From assembly GCA_000431015.1 (NCBI GenBank), contig HF986083.1, positions 56,075 to 120,074 on the forward strand: a stretch of DNA of 64,000 nt. Reading direction: 5' to 3'. The notes beneath the pieces were generated by a model. It made no database searches. It had not been told where the DNA came from and saw nothing but the letters and a program-made list of their open reading frames with translations. Positions 34,557 to 43,050 of the stretch are shown here, in pieces (positions within the stretch are counted from its first letter, which is position 1; the number at the start of each line of letters is the position of its first letter). Origin of the DNA: Alistipes sp. CAG:514 (lineage in GTDB: Bacteria; Bacteroidota; Bacteroidia; Bacteroidales; UBA932). Both the position numbers and the translations under genes were made by a program.

Positions 34557-35015
34557 TCAGGAATTCTCCTCGCGCGGCGGTGGGAGAGCCTTTTTCTTAC
34601 GGAATATGACCCTTTCGTTCATGAAGAAGTTCAGGCCACCGGACACGCACAGCGCCAGCAGGTTACACCACACGACATTCCACTTGAACATTTTCTGTAT
34701 AAGAAGCAGGAAGGCCATCTTGACAAGAAAGGCACCGACACAGGAGAGGTTGTAGCCGCCCAGGTGACGGAAAAACGACCTTGCGGTACGGCGCGACACC
34801 CTGTCCTTCCAGATAAGGAAATAGGCCACGACGAAATTGGTCACGGCGGCGCACTCGAAAGAGATGGCCGGCGAGATGATGTACTCGCCCACATAAGTGC
34901 TGAAAAGCCACTTGGAGCAGACCCAAAGCACGAAAGTGTCCACGATCGTTCCAAGGAGGCTCGACGCGGAAAACTCGATGAATCTTTTACCTAACTTAAA
35001 CCACTTTCCAGTCAT
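34557..35015 (-). CDS. GtrA-family membrane protein
   Basis: The 152-residue protein has four predicted membrane helices and the GtrA/DPMS1-like pattern: FIEFSASSLLGTIVDTFVLW at the N-terminus, the FVVAYFLIWKDRVSR loop, and the C-terminal FFMNERVIFRKK (similar to the NF..R.WVF family end). GtrA proteins help flip polyprenyl-linked sugars in cell-envelope glycosylation. The start at 35015 is chosen because family similarity begins there and a TAAGTTTG promoter element lies at 35036-35043. No glycosyltransferase partner is adjacent. Confidence 0.82.
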   Translation of the reverse strand: MTGKWFKLGKRFIEFSASSLLGTIVDTFVLWVCSKWLFSTYVGEYIISPAISFECAAVTNFVVAYFLIWKDRVSRRTARSFFRHLGGYNLSCVGAFLVKMAFLLLIQKMFKWNVVWCNLLALCVSGGLNFFMNERVIFRKKKALPPPREENS

Positions 35016-35035
35016 CAGACTTGTGTTTCGGTCGG

Positions 35036-35043
35036 CAAACTTA
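35036..35043 (-). promoter_or_regulatory. -7 element for the GtrA-family gene
   Basis: TAAGTTTG on the minus strand fits TAnnTTTG, 20 bases upstream of the ATG at 35015. Confidence 0.5.
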
Positions 35044-35096
35044 CACAAAATTCGTGAAATATGCCTTCTCCATGAACAAAAAGCCAATCTATTCTG

Positions 35097-35104
35097 TAAA
35101 TTTG
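35097..35104 (+). promoter_or_regulatory. -7 element for the CPA2 antiporter gene
   Basis: TAAATTTG fits TAnnTTTG, 25 bases upstream of the ATG at 35130. Confidence 0.5.
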
Positions 35105-35129
35105 TCACGTCCAACCAAGACAAAGAACG

Positions 35130-37385
35130 ATGTCCGAAGAATTGAACATAGTCCGTGACCTCGCCGTGATACTGATCTCGGCGGGAGTGTTCACCATAAT
35201 TTCCAAAGCCTTGAAGCAGCCTCTCATCCTGGGCTACATCCTCGCCGGCTTCCTCATCGGCCCCAACGTGACTTTCTTTCCTGGAATATCCAGCGAGGCC
35301 ACCATGCACCAATGGTCGGAGATAGGCATCATATTCCTGATGTTCGGACTTGGTCTTGAGTTCAGCTTCAAGAAATTACTCAAGGTCGGCGGAAGCGCCA
35401 TCGTCACGGCGGCGGTAAAATTCGTCGGGGTGTTCATCATCGGCTTCGTCACCGCACAGGCCCTTTCATGGAGCTTTATGGAAAGCGTCTTCCTCGGCGG
35501 ACTCCTGTCGATGTCCTCCACGATGGTGGTACTCAAATCCTACGACGATCTCGGGCTGAAGAACAAGCCCTACGCCGGTGTGGTGTTCGGCACATTGGTG
35601 GTGGAGGATCTGATCGCCATCCTCCTGATGGTACTCCTCTCGACTATGGCCGTCTCCCAATCCTTCGCGGGCAAAGAGTTGATAATGAACATCGCCAAGC
35701 TGGTCTTCTTCCTCATTCTCTGGTTCCTCGTCGGAATCTACATCATCCCGACACTGCTCAAGAAGGCCAAGGAATATCTCAGCGACGAGATCCTGCTCAT
35801 TGTCAGCATCGGACTATGCTTCGGAATGGTGGCGCTGGCCACGTCAGTCGGTTTCTCCTCCGCTCTGGGAGCGTTTGTGATGGGATCCATCCTTGCAGAA
35901 ACAGCTGAAAGCGAGCATATTGACCGCATCGTAGAACCGATCAAGAACCTCTTCGGGGCGATATTCTTTGTCTCCGTCGGGATGATGGTCGCCCCGTCGG
36001 TGATCATTGAGCATTGGGGCATCATACTCCTGCTTGCGGTGATCGTCATCATCAGCCACATCGTGTTCGCAGGCGCTGGTATCATCCTTACCGGCAACGG
36101 GCTTGACAACGCCGTACACACAGGATTCAGCCTCGCTCAACTCGGAGAGTTCGGATTCATCATCGCCGGTGTCGGCTGCACGCTGGGCGTGATGAGGGAC
36201 TTTATCTACCCTGTGATCATCGCCGTCTCGGTGATCACGACATTCACGACACCGTTCATGATCAAGCTGGCGACACCTTGCTATAATCTTCTGAACAAGA
36301 GACTTCCGCCGTCCTGGATCAACCGGCTCAGGCAGACGGACGACTCATCCGGCAGACACACCGCCGCCGAGAGCAGCGAATGGAAATCCCTACTTAACGC
36401 CTACTTTACCAGAATCATCCTCTACGGAGTCATCATCATAGCCATCTACATCGGATCGAAACTGTACCTAAGACCGGCGGTCGCCAGATTCCTTCCGGAA
36501 CTTGGAGTGAATGTCCAGAAGATGATAGAGGTCGGAATAACCCTCATAGTAATGGTACCATTCCTCTTCGGACTCGGAGTGCACACGGGATCCATCAGCA
36601 TGTCGGCCCCGAAGCTGCTGAAAGAGAAGCCAAGCAACATCTGGCCTCTGATCGGACTGATCCTGGCAAGATCCTTTCTCGCCGTAGGTATAGTGCTTGG
36701 AGTCCTCTCGTCCTATTTCGAGCTTGCCGGATGGACGGTGCTGGCCATCCTCATCGCCGGCATCATATTCATCCTCTTCGCCAGACGCTCCCTCCACAAG
36801 TACTCCGCCCTTGAGATGCGCTTCCTCTCGAACTACAACGAAAAGGAAGAAAACGAACGCCGCAGCAAGCCTATCGCGTCCTCCGTCAGCCAGAAGCTCG
36901 CCGACTACGACGTGCACACGGAGACGATGACACTCAGCCCGAACTCGACCTACGCAGGCAAGACACTCAAGGACATTCCGTTCAGGGCGCGGACAGGAGC
37001 CAACATCATAAAGATCGCAAGAGGATCCTTGAATATCATCGTGCCATCCGGCGACGAGGTGCTGTTCCCGGGAGACAGGATGCTCGCGATCGGCACCACC
37101 GCGCAACTGGAGTCATTAAGGAATATGCTGGATTCGTCGATCATCCCAGAATCCGCGACCATGCGGTCGGGCTGGGGCTTCCGGATTGTCCCGGAGGTGC
37201 TTACCGAGGACTCTTTCCTGACCGGCAAGACTTTGCGCGGCATCAACCTCAGGAAGTATCATTGCATGGTCATCAGTGTCCTGAGGGACAATGACTTCAT
37301 AACAAACCCGGAACCTGATTTCAGATTCCGGGCTGGAGACACTGTCTGGATCGCCGGCAACCTTGCCGAGCTGGAGACCGTCTAG
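35130..37385 (+). CDS. CPA2-family cation:proton antiporter with two TrkA_C domains
   Basis: The 751-residue membrane protein has an N-terminal CPA2/KefB-like exchanger of about 12 helices (residues 1-390; FGLGLEFSFKKLLKVGG, LSMSSTMVVLKSYDDLG and GAFVMGSILAET are characteristic). About four further helices follow (about 425-575). A soluble tail holds two TrkA_C/RCK_C regulatory domains (about 605-675 and 690-751). The NAD-binding TrkA_N Rossmann domain of KefB/KefC is absent, so gating would have to differ from glutathione-regulated Kef. K+ or Na+ specificity is not determinable. Its stop overlaps the convergent DUF3298 gene by 4 bases. Confidence 0.87.
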   Translation: MSEELNIVRDLAVILISAGVFTIISKALKQPLILGYILAGFLIGPNVTFFPGISSEATMHQWSEIGIIFLMFGLGLEFSFKKLLKVGGSAIVTAAVKFVGVFIIGFVTAQALSWSFMESVFLGGLLSMSSTMVVLKSYDDLGLKNKPYAGVVFGTLVVEDLIAILLMVLLSTMAVSQSFAGKELIMNIAKLVFFLILWFLVGIYIIPTLLKKAKEYLSDEILLIVSIGLCFGMVALATSVGFSSALGAFVMGSILAETAESEHIDRIVEPIKNLFGAIFFVSVGMMVAPSVIIEHWGIILLLAVIVIISHIVFAGAGIILTGNGLDNAVHTGFSLAQLGEFGFIIAGVGCTLGVMRDFIYPVIIAVSVITTFTTPFMIKLATPCYNLLNKRLPPSWINRLRQTDDSSGRHTAAESSEWKSLLNAYFTRIILYGVIIIAIYIGSKLYLRPAVARFLPELGVNVQKMIEVGITLIVMVPFLFGLGVHTGSISMSAPKLLKEKPSNIWPLIGLILARSFLAVGIVLGVLSSYFELAGWTVLAILIAGIIFILFARRSLHKYSALEMRFLSNYNEKEENERRSKPIASSVSQKLADYDVHTETMTLSPNSTYAGKTLKDIPFRARTGANIIKIARGSLNIIVPSGDEVLFPGDRMLAIGTTAQLESLRNMLDSSIIPESATMRSGWGFRIVPEVLTEDSFLTGKTLRGINLRKYHCMVISVLRDNDFITNPEPDFRFRAGDTVWIAGNLAELETV

Positions 37386-38206
37386 AACTTCACGAATTCA
37401 GGATTGAGATACGGTTTCAAGTCAATCCAGAAGACCGTAACCTCAATGATGCCTTCAGCGTAGCTCGCGATCTCGTAAGGCTGGTAGTACCAAGTCACTC
37501 CCGCGCCTGACACACCGCAATGTCCATTAGGAACCAGGCCTTCACTGAACATCACACTTTCATTAATGTCTTCAACTCCCCTGTCCAACGCAAGCTTGGA
37601 CTTGATCAATTCCGTTACCGGAGCGACATAGCCAGGCTTGAACAATTCGTTTTCCGTCACGATCTCGCCAGTCTTCAGGTTGATGATGTTCGGAATCAGA
37701 TAATGCATTCCGTGGGCTCCGCCAAGGTAGTCCTCGCTGTACACCTGGTAGGTCTGGAGATCCATGAACCCTTCCGCGAACTTTCCCTGAACGGTGTAGT
37801 ACCATTTGCAGGTCATCGCCGGGTCATAGTAATGGTCGAGTTTCATCTCCTTGGCATAGGCAACGGCATCGTCGTAGACACTACCCGCCTCCCTCTGGTA
37901 GTTGGCCATCAACGTGTCCGACACGGCATCGGAAGCCTCCTCCACCGAAAAACCGTCATATTTCTCTCCGAAACAAGCCTTTACGATAGAGTTGTTGATC
38001 TTCTTCTTCAAAGCGTTACCGCCCTCGAAGCTCTTGTAGTACTCGACAGAATGAACTATCTGCACCGAAGCGGAGTCACTCTGCGCGAGCGTCTGCTCGT
38101 AAGTGTCGGCAAAAGTGGCGACCTCAGTCTCATTGTCAGAACAGGAAGCCAAGGTCAGGGTCAGGGCCATCGCGGCGACGGCGAATGGTAAAATTCTCTT
38201 ATTCAT
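37382..38206 (-). CDS. DUF3298/DUF4163-type lipoprotein
   Basis: The 274-residue protein starts with a lipoprotein signal peptide (FAVAAMALTLTLASC, lipobox LASC, Cys about 22). The body contains the paired domains seen in Bacteroidota DUF3298 proteins: DHYYDPAMTCKWYYTVQG, QVYSEDYLGGAHG and the C-terminal LVPNGHCGVSGAGVTWYYQPYEIASYAEG (in part WYYQPYEIASYAEG). These motifs are conserved in RsiV-like anti-sigma and lysozyme-responsive families, but no sigma-binding domain is visible. Function unknown; predicted envelope-anchored. A TATCTTTG -7 box lies at 38230. Confidence 0.83.
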   Translation of the reverse strand: MNKRILPFAVAAMALTLTLASCSDNETEVATFADTYEQTLAQSDSASVQIVHSVEYYKSFEGGNALKKKINNSIVKACFGEKYDGFSVEEASDAVSDTLMANYQREAGSVYDDAVAYAKEMKLDHYYDPAMTCKWYYTVQGKFAEGFMDLQTYQVYSEDYLGGAHGMHYLIPNIINLKTGEIVTENELFKPGYVAPVTELIKSKLALDRGVEDINESVMFSEGLVPNGHCGVSGAGVTWYYQPYEIASYAEGIIEVTVFWIDLKPYLNPEFVKF

Positions 38207-38229
38207 CTCAAATAGTATTTGGTTTAAGA

Positions 38230-38237
38230 CAAAGATA
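38230..38237 (-). promoter_or_regulatory. -7 element for the DUF3298 lipoprotein gene
   Basis: TATCTTTG on the minus strand matches TAnnTTTG, 23 bases upstream of the ATG at 38206 and back-to-back with the NhaC promoter. Confidence 0.55.
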
Positions 38238-38257
38238 AATATTATTCTGTAATTTAC

Positions 38258-38265
38258 TAAATTTG
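38258..38265 (+). promoter_or_regulatory. -7 element for the NhaC-family gene
   Basis: TAAATTTG fits TAnnTTTG and ends 9 bases before the ATG at 38275. It overlaps the upstream in-frame TTG, excluding it as the start and implying a nearly leaderless mRNA. Confidence 0.55.
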
Positions 38266-38274
38266 CAAAGTATT

Positions 38275-39567
38275 ATGGAACGAACTATCAACAGACTGAA
38301 AATGAACGGCTGGCTGGCGTTGAGTCCGCTGGCTGTGTTTTTGGTGACTTATCTGGCGTCGTCGCTGGTGGCTCACGACTTTTATAAGGTGCCGATCGCG
38401 TCGGCGTTTCTGATCGCGTCGGTCTATGCGATGCTGATCACGAAAGGGGCTGTGGCGGAAAGGATAAACATATTCTCAAGCGGTGCTGGCAACAAGAATG
38501 TTCTGCTGATGATCTGGATATTCGTGATGGCGGGGGCGTTCGCGACCACGGCAAAGGCAATCGGGAGCGTGGAAGCGACTGTCAATCTGACGCTTACTGT
38601 TCTTCCGGGGAAATGGTTGCTGGCGGGACTGTTTCTGGCATCCTGCTTCATCTCGATGTCAATCGGCACGAGTGTGGGAACGGTGGTGGCACTGGTTCCA
38701 ATCGCCTCAGGACTGGCTGAACAATCCGGACTGTCTTTGGCGATGCTGACCGGCCTGATTGTGGGCGGAGCGTTTTTCGGTGACAATCTGTCTTTCATCT
38801 CAGACACGACAATCGCCTCGACCACGTCACAAGGCTGCTCGATGTCCGACAAGTTCAAGGCGAACATCTGGATCTGCGGACCGGCGGCTCTGATAGTCAC
38901 AGTCATCTACATCATCATCGGACTCAACCACGGAGCGACTCCAGAGATCGGAGAGATTGAATATGTCAAGCTCATTCCCTACCTGTCTGTCATTGTGTTG
39001 GCTCTGTGCGGACTGAATGTCCTGCTTGTACTCGGAATCGGCCTGCTGCTCAGCGCGGCGATCGGATTCGTGAACGGAATGACCTGGCTCGGATTTCTCG
39101 GCAGTGTCGGGGACGGAATCGCCGGGATGGGCGAACTGATCATCGTGACAATGCTCTCTGGTGGAATGCTGGAACTGATCCGGCACAATGGCGGTATCGA
39201 TTTCATCATCAAAGGTTTGACTAAAGGCATCAAAGGCAAGCGAGGAGCTGAGTTCAGCATAGCCGGGCTTGTCGGGCTGTCGAATTTCTGCACAGCCAAC
39301 AACACGATAGCGATTCTGACGACAGGTGACATCGCCCGCGACATCACCAAAAAATTCGGGCTTGACCCGAGGAAATCAGCAAGCCTTCTGGACACGTTCT
39401 CCTGCGTCGTACAGGGCATAATCCCTTACGGAGCGCAACTACTGATGGCTTCCGGATTCGCCGGGATCTCCGCCGCGGCGATTATTCCTTGCCTCTACTA
39501 CCCGTTCGTGCTGTGCGTAGTGGCTTGTTTCTCAATCATATTCAGACTTCCTAAACGTTACTCATAA
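38275..39567 (+). CDS. Na+/H+ antiporter, NhaC family
   Basis: The 430-residue protein is almost wholly hydrophobic with about 11-12 helices. Characteristic segments are SMSIGTSVGTVVALVPIA, GGAFFGDNLSFISDTTIAST (the Asp-rich ion-binding stretch) and the C-terminal LLDTFSCVVQGIIPYGAQLL. These are NhaC hallmarks. The ATG at 38275 is used because the promoter overlaps the upstream TTG. The stop overlaps the next start by one base (TAATG), coupling it to the CDF transporter. Confidence 0.9.
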   Translation: MERTINRLKMNGWLALSPLAVFLVTYLASSLVAHDFYKVPIASAFLIASVYAMLITKGAVAERINIFSSGAGNKNVLLMIWIFVMAGAFATTAKAIGSVEATVNLTLTVLPGKWLLAGLFLASCFISMSIGTSVGTVVALVPIASGLAEQSGLSLAMLTGLIVGGAFFGDNLSFISDTTIASTTSQGCSMSDKFKANIWICGPAALIVTVIYIIIGLNHGATPEIGEIEYVKLIPYLSVIVLALCGLNVLLVLGIGLLLSAAIGFVNGMTWLGFLGSVGDGIAGMGELIIVTMLSGGMLELIRHNGGIDFIIKGLTKGIKGKRGAEFSIAGLVGLSNFCTANNTIAILTTGDIARDITKKFGLDPRKSASLLDTFSCVVQGIIPYGAQLLMASGFAGISAAAIIPCLYYPFVLCVVACFSIIFRLPKRYS

Positions 39568-40460
39568 TGGACAGGACCGCAAAGGTAACATTCGTGACAC
39601 TGGTCGGATCAGTTGTCAACATCATTCTGACGGTTTTCAAGATCTTCGCCGGTGTTCTTGGACGCTCAACCGCGATGATAGCGGACGGAATCCATTCACT
39701 GTCAGACCTTCTGAGCGACATCGTCGTGATTGTCTTCGTGAAGATTTCAGCCAAGGGCCGGGACAAGGACCACGACTACGGGCACGGGAAGTTCGAGACT
39801 TTCGCCACACTGATAATCAGTCTGATGCTGATCGTCGTGGCTGTCAACCTGATGTCCGGCGGCATAAACAAGATCCGCCAGATTCTGGATGGAGGAGAAG
39901 TAAGTTCTCCCGGAATGATCGCTCTTTGGGCAGCCGTAGCGTCAATAGTCCTGAAAGAAATCCTTTACCGTTACACGATCATCCAAGGAAAGGCTCTGAA
40001 CAGCCCGATGATGATAGCCAACGCTTGGCATCACCGTTCAGATGCTTTCTCGTCCGTTGGCTCACTGCTCGGAATCGCGGGAGCCATATTCCTTGGTGAC
40101 AAATTCGTCATTCTTGACCCGATCACAGGTTGCGTCATCAGCATATTCATACTTGTGATGGCGGTGAAGATGTCTGTGCCGGCTATCAAGGAACTTCTGG
40201 ATGTGTCACTTCCGGACGATGTGGAGGAAAAGATCGAGGCCACGGCCAAATCCGTCAAAGGAGTGGTCGATCTTCACGAGCTTAAAACACGACGCGAAGG
40301 GCCGGGAATAATAATGGAAGGCCACCTTGTGCTGGATTCTGAGATATCACTGAAAGAGGCGCACGACATCTCCAAGAAAGTCGAGGCGGCCTTACGCAAG
40401 GAGTTTGGATCAGAGACACAGATTTTCCTGCATCTTGAGCCGGAGGACGACGCAGAGTAA
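39567..40460 (+). CDS. Cation diffusion facilitator family transporter (CDF)
   Basis: The 297-residue protein has the CDF topology of six helices and a cytoplasmic C-terminal domain. Metal-site motifs are visible in helix 2 (ADGIHSLSDLLSD, with HxxxD) and helix 5 (ANAWHHRSDAFSS, HxxxD), plus the HDYGHGKFE loop (DYGHGKFE signature). The C-terminal domain includes VDLHELKTRREGPGI and IFLHLEPEDD. It probably exports Zn2+, Mn2+, Co2+ or Fe2+. It is coupled to nhaC-type and convergent with a Zn/Cd-type P-ATPase. Confidence 0.93.
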   Translation: MDRTAKVTFVTLVGSVVNIILTVFKIFAGVLGRSTAMIADGIHSLSDLLSDIVVIVFVKISAKGRDKDHDYGHGKFETFATLIISLMLIVVAVNLMSGGINKIRQILDGGEVSSPGMIALWAAVASIVLKEILYRYTIIQGKALNSPMMIANAWHHRSDAFSSVGSLLGIAGAIFLGDKFVILDPITGCVISIFILVMAVKMSVPAIKELLDVSLPDDVEEKIEATAKSVKGVVDLHELKTRREGPGIIMEGHLVLDSEISLKEAHDISKKVEAALRKEFGSETQIFLHLEPEDDAE

Positions 40461-40478
40461 GGGGAATCCGAAATATTC

Positions 40479-42362
40479 CTAAACTTTCAGGGCGCGCATC
40501 GCGTTCAGGACAGCGAGGACGGTAACGCCGACATCGGCGAAGACGGCCATCCACATTGTGGCGATGCCAAGGACGGCAAGGACGAGGACGAGAAGTTTTA
40601 TGAATATGGCGAAGAAGGTGTTCTCCCTTGCCAGACGGAGGGTCTTACGGGCGATCTTCACGCCAAGGGCTATCTTTGACGGCTTATCATCCATCAAGAC
40701 CACATCGGCGGCCTCTATCGCGGCATCGGATCCGAGTCCGCCCATCGCTATTCCGAGATCGGCTCTTGCGAGCACCGGAGCGTCGTTGATGCCGTCACCC
40801 ACAAAGGCGAGCGTCTTTCCGGACGGCTTATTATCAAGAAGTTTCTCTAACTCAGAGACTTTGTCTGCCGGCAAGAGTTCGGCGTGGAACTCGTCAAGCC
40901 CGATGGCCGAGGCGACATATTCACCGACCTCACGCTTGTCTCCGGTGAGCATCACAGTCTTTGTGACGCCTTCGGCCTTGAGAGCCTTGATCGCATCGGC
41001 GGAATCAGCCTTGATTCTGTCAGAGACCACGATGTGACCGACATAGTCGCCGTCCACGCTGACATGAACGATGGTTCCGTTCTTCTCGCAAGGCTTCCAT
41101 TTCGCTCCGGCAGCGTCCATCATCCTCGTGTTGCCGACGCAGACAGTCTTTCCGTTCACCAGCGCGCGCACTCCTTGACCGGCGACCTCCTCCACATTCT
41201 CCACCGAGCATCCGTCAGCCTCGCCGGGGTAGGCGTTCCTCAGCGAGATGGCCACAGGGTGGGTGGAATATCTCTCCACGTGCGCCGCAAGATGCAGAAG
41301 CTCCTTCCCGTCAATCTTTTCCGGATGCACGGCGGTCACATCGAACACGCCTTCGGTAAGTGTGCCGGTCTTGTCAAAGACAACCGTTCCGACTTTGGCC
41401 AAAGCCTCTAGATAGTTGGAACCTTTGATCAGGATTCCTTTGGATGACGCTCCGCCGATGCCACCGAAGAATGAGAGCGGAACGGAAATCACGAGGGCGC
41501 ACGGACAGGAGACTATCAGGAATGTCAGAGCCCTGTAGAGCCACGTGGCGAATGTGCCGCCGAAATCGCCGGAAAGCACTGGAGGAATGAAAGCCAGCAC
41601 CAATGCGGCGATCACTACGACCGGGGTGTAAATCCTGGCGAACCTTGAGATGAAACTCTCGCTCTTTGATTTGTTCTCCGAGGCGTTCTCGACAAGATCC
41701 AGAATCTTCGAGGCCGTGGATTCGCCGAACGCCTTAGTGACCTTGGCGCGGATGACACCGGAGAGATTCACGCAGCCGGAGATAATGTCATCGTCTTTAG
41801 AGATGCTCCGTGGAACGCTTTCTCCGGTCAGGGCCACGGTGTTAAGGCTTGAGGTTCCTTCGAGGACTACTCCGTCCATCGGGACTTTCTCTCCAGGCCT
41901 CACAACGATCGTCTCGCCGACTTTCACCTCTTCTGGATTGACTGTCAAGACTTTCCCGTCACGTTCAACATTGGCCGTGTCCGGTCTTATGTCCATCAAT
42001 GCCGAGATTGACTTGCGGCTCCGGCCTTCGGCTATGTCCTCGAAAAGTTCTCCGACCTGGAAGAACAGCATCACGAAGACCGCCTCCGGAAACTGTGTCT
42101 CAGCTCCTGGAAGGAATCCGATGCAGAGAGCGCCAATGGTGGCGATACTCATCAGGAAGTCCTCGTCGAAGAAGTCGCCCTTGACGATTTTCTCTCCAGC
42201 TTCAAGCAAGGTGTCGTAACCAGCGATGAGATAAGGGATTAAATAAACAAAGAGAAGCTGCCAGACGCTGAGGTCGCACTTCTTCTCGACCAAGACTGCC
42301 ACGCCAAGCAGGGCGGCTGAAAGAATGATTCTTGCGAATCTGATTTTGTTTTCCTTCTCCAT
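40479..42362 (-). CDS. Heavy-metal translocating P1B-type ATPase (Zn/Cd/Pb type)
   Basis: This metal efflux pump has 627 residues. It shows the actuator TGES (ALTGESVP), the intramembrane CPC of SCPCALVISVPLS, the phosphorylation motif DKTGTLTEG, the HP locus STHPVAIS, and the hinge GDGINDAPVLARAD. The N-terminal HMA or CxxC metal-binding domain of many ZntA/CadA proteins is absent; the protein starts almost at the first helices. CPC plus the C-terminal helices suggest Zn2+/Cd2+. It is divergent from a Fur-family regulator gene, and two dyads lie between them. Confidence 0.92.
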   Translation of the reverse strand: MEKENKIRFARIILSAALLGVAVLVEKKCDLSVWQLLFVYLIPYLIAGYDTLLEAGEKIVKGDFFDEDFLMSIATIGALCIGFLPGAETQFPEAVFVMLFFQVGELFEDIAEGRSRKSISALMDIRPDTANVERDGKVLTVNPEEVKVGETIVVRPGEKVPMDGVVLEGTSSLNTVALTGESVPRSISKDDDIISGCVNLSGVIRAKVTKAFGESTASKILDLVENASENKSKSESFISRFARIYTPVVVIAALVLAFIPPVLSGDFGGTFATWLYRALTFLIVSCPCALVISVPLSFFGGIGGASSKGILIKGSNYLEALAKVGTVVFDKTGTLTEGVFDVTAVHPEKIDGKELLHLAAHVERYSTHPVAISLRNAYPGEADGCSVENVEEVAGQGVRALVNGKTVCVGNTRMMDAAGAKWKPCEKNGTIVHVSVDGDYVGHIVVSDRIKADSADAIKALKAEGVTKTVMLTGDKREVGEYVASAIGLDEFHAELLPADKVSELEKLLDNKPSGKTLAFVGDGINDAPVLARADLGIAMGGLGSDAAIEAADVVLMDDKPSKIALGVKIARKTLRLARENTFFAIFIKLLVLVLAVLGIATMWMAVFADVGVTVLAVLNAMRALKV

Positions 42363-42412
42363 ATTCTTTCTTTGACTTTGATTTCAACGGAGCAAAGGTC
42401 GATAATCATTTC

Positions 42413-42427
42413 TGCAACTTGGTTGCA
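42413..42427. promoter_or_regulatory. Operator candidate TGCAAC-TTG-GTTGCA
   Basis: This perfect 6-3-6 dyad lies about 50 bases upstream of the P-type ATPase start and overlaps its likely -33 region. The size and symmetry suit a Fur/Zur-type dimer site, and the divergent gene encodes a Fur-family protein. Binding is inferred. Confidence 0.55.
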
Positions 42428-42459
42428 AATTTTGGTTTGGTCAAACCAAAATTTGCAAC
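42422..42459. promoter_or_regulatory. Long perfect palindrome between the P-type ATPase and Fur-family genes
   Basis: Two 18-base arms (42422-42439 and 42442-42459) are perfect complements around a 2-base centre. The arms begin GTTGCAAATTTTGG and share the GTTGCA half-site with the adjacent 15-bp dyad. This gives three or four half-sites in under 50 bases, consistent with cooperative operator binding, or a cruciform/hairpin in either transcript. Confidence 0.6.
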
Positions 42460-42577
42460 ATATACCCCCCTGCACCCCCTTTGGAGGATTTCGGCCTATG
42501 GCCGGTCGGCAGAAGCCGACTTGTCGCTTCGCTCCTGTCATTCTATCGAACGGAATACAATACTTCAAAAAATTAAG

Positions 42578-42585
42578 TAAATTTG
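42578..42585 (+). promoter_or_regulatory. -7 element for the Fur-family gene
   Basis: TAAATTTG fits TAnnTTTG, 30 bases upstream of the ATG at 42616. A purine-rich GGAG is located 8 bases before the start. The rest of the 250-base intergenic region holds small GGCCTATGGCC and GTCGGC/GCCGAC hairpins. Confidence 0.5.
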
Positions 42586-42615
42586 CGATGCGTAATATAA
42601 AAACAGATAGGAGAT

Positions 42616-43050
42616 ATGCCGAACATAGACCTGACAGAATTGCTTGAGAGGCACGGGGTGAAAACAACGGCCAACAGGCTGATTGTGGCAAAGGCGCTCC
42701 TTACCGAGGGCCGTCCGCTGAGCCTTATGGAGCTGGAGGACAAGATCGGCACGATCGACAAGTCTGGAATATTCAGAAGCCTCACGCTGTTCAAGGAGCA
42801 CCACCTCGTGCACGCGATCGAGGACGGCGGCGACGGCACCCGCTACGAGCTCTGCCTGAGCCACGACTCAGCGCGCGACGAGGACGCGCACGTGCATTTT
42901 TTCTGCGAGAAGTGCCACCGCACCTTCTGCCTTGAGGACATCCACATCCCCCCTGTGACGCTCCCGGCGGGATATTCAGAAACCACGGCGAACTACCTTA
43001 TTAAAGGAATATGCCCGCAATGCTCGGAGGACGGCTATGGCGAACAGTAA
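42616..43050 (+). CDS. Fur-family transcriptional regulator (Zur-like)
   Basis: The 144-residue repressor-type protein has an N-terminal winged helix (HGVKTTANRLIVAKALLTE and SLMELEDKIGTIDKSGIFRSLTLFKE). The C-terminal dimerisation domain has the structural zinc cysteines CEKCHRTFC and CPQC, plus a His-rich HVHFFC. Fur-family proteins sense Fe, Zn, Mn or peroxide; divergence from a Zn/Cd-type ATPase favours Zn. Two strong dyads upstream are likely targets. It overlaps the next gene by 14 bases. Confidence 0.9.
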   Translation: MPNIDLTELLERHGVKTTANRLIVAKALLTEGRPLSLMELEDKIGTIDKSGIFRSLTLFKEHHLVHAIEDGGDGTRYELCLSHDSARDEDAHVHFFCEKCHRTFCLEDIHIPPVTLPAGYSETTANYLIKGICPQCSEDGYGEQ

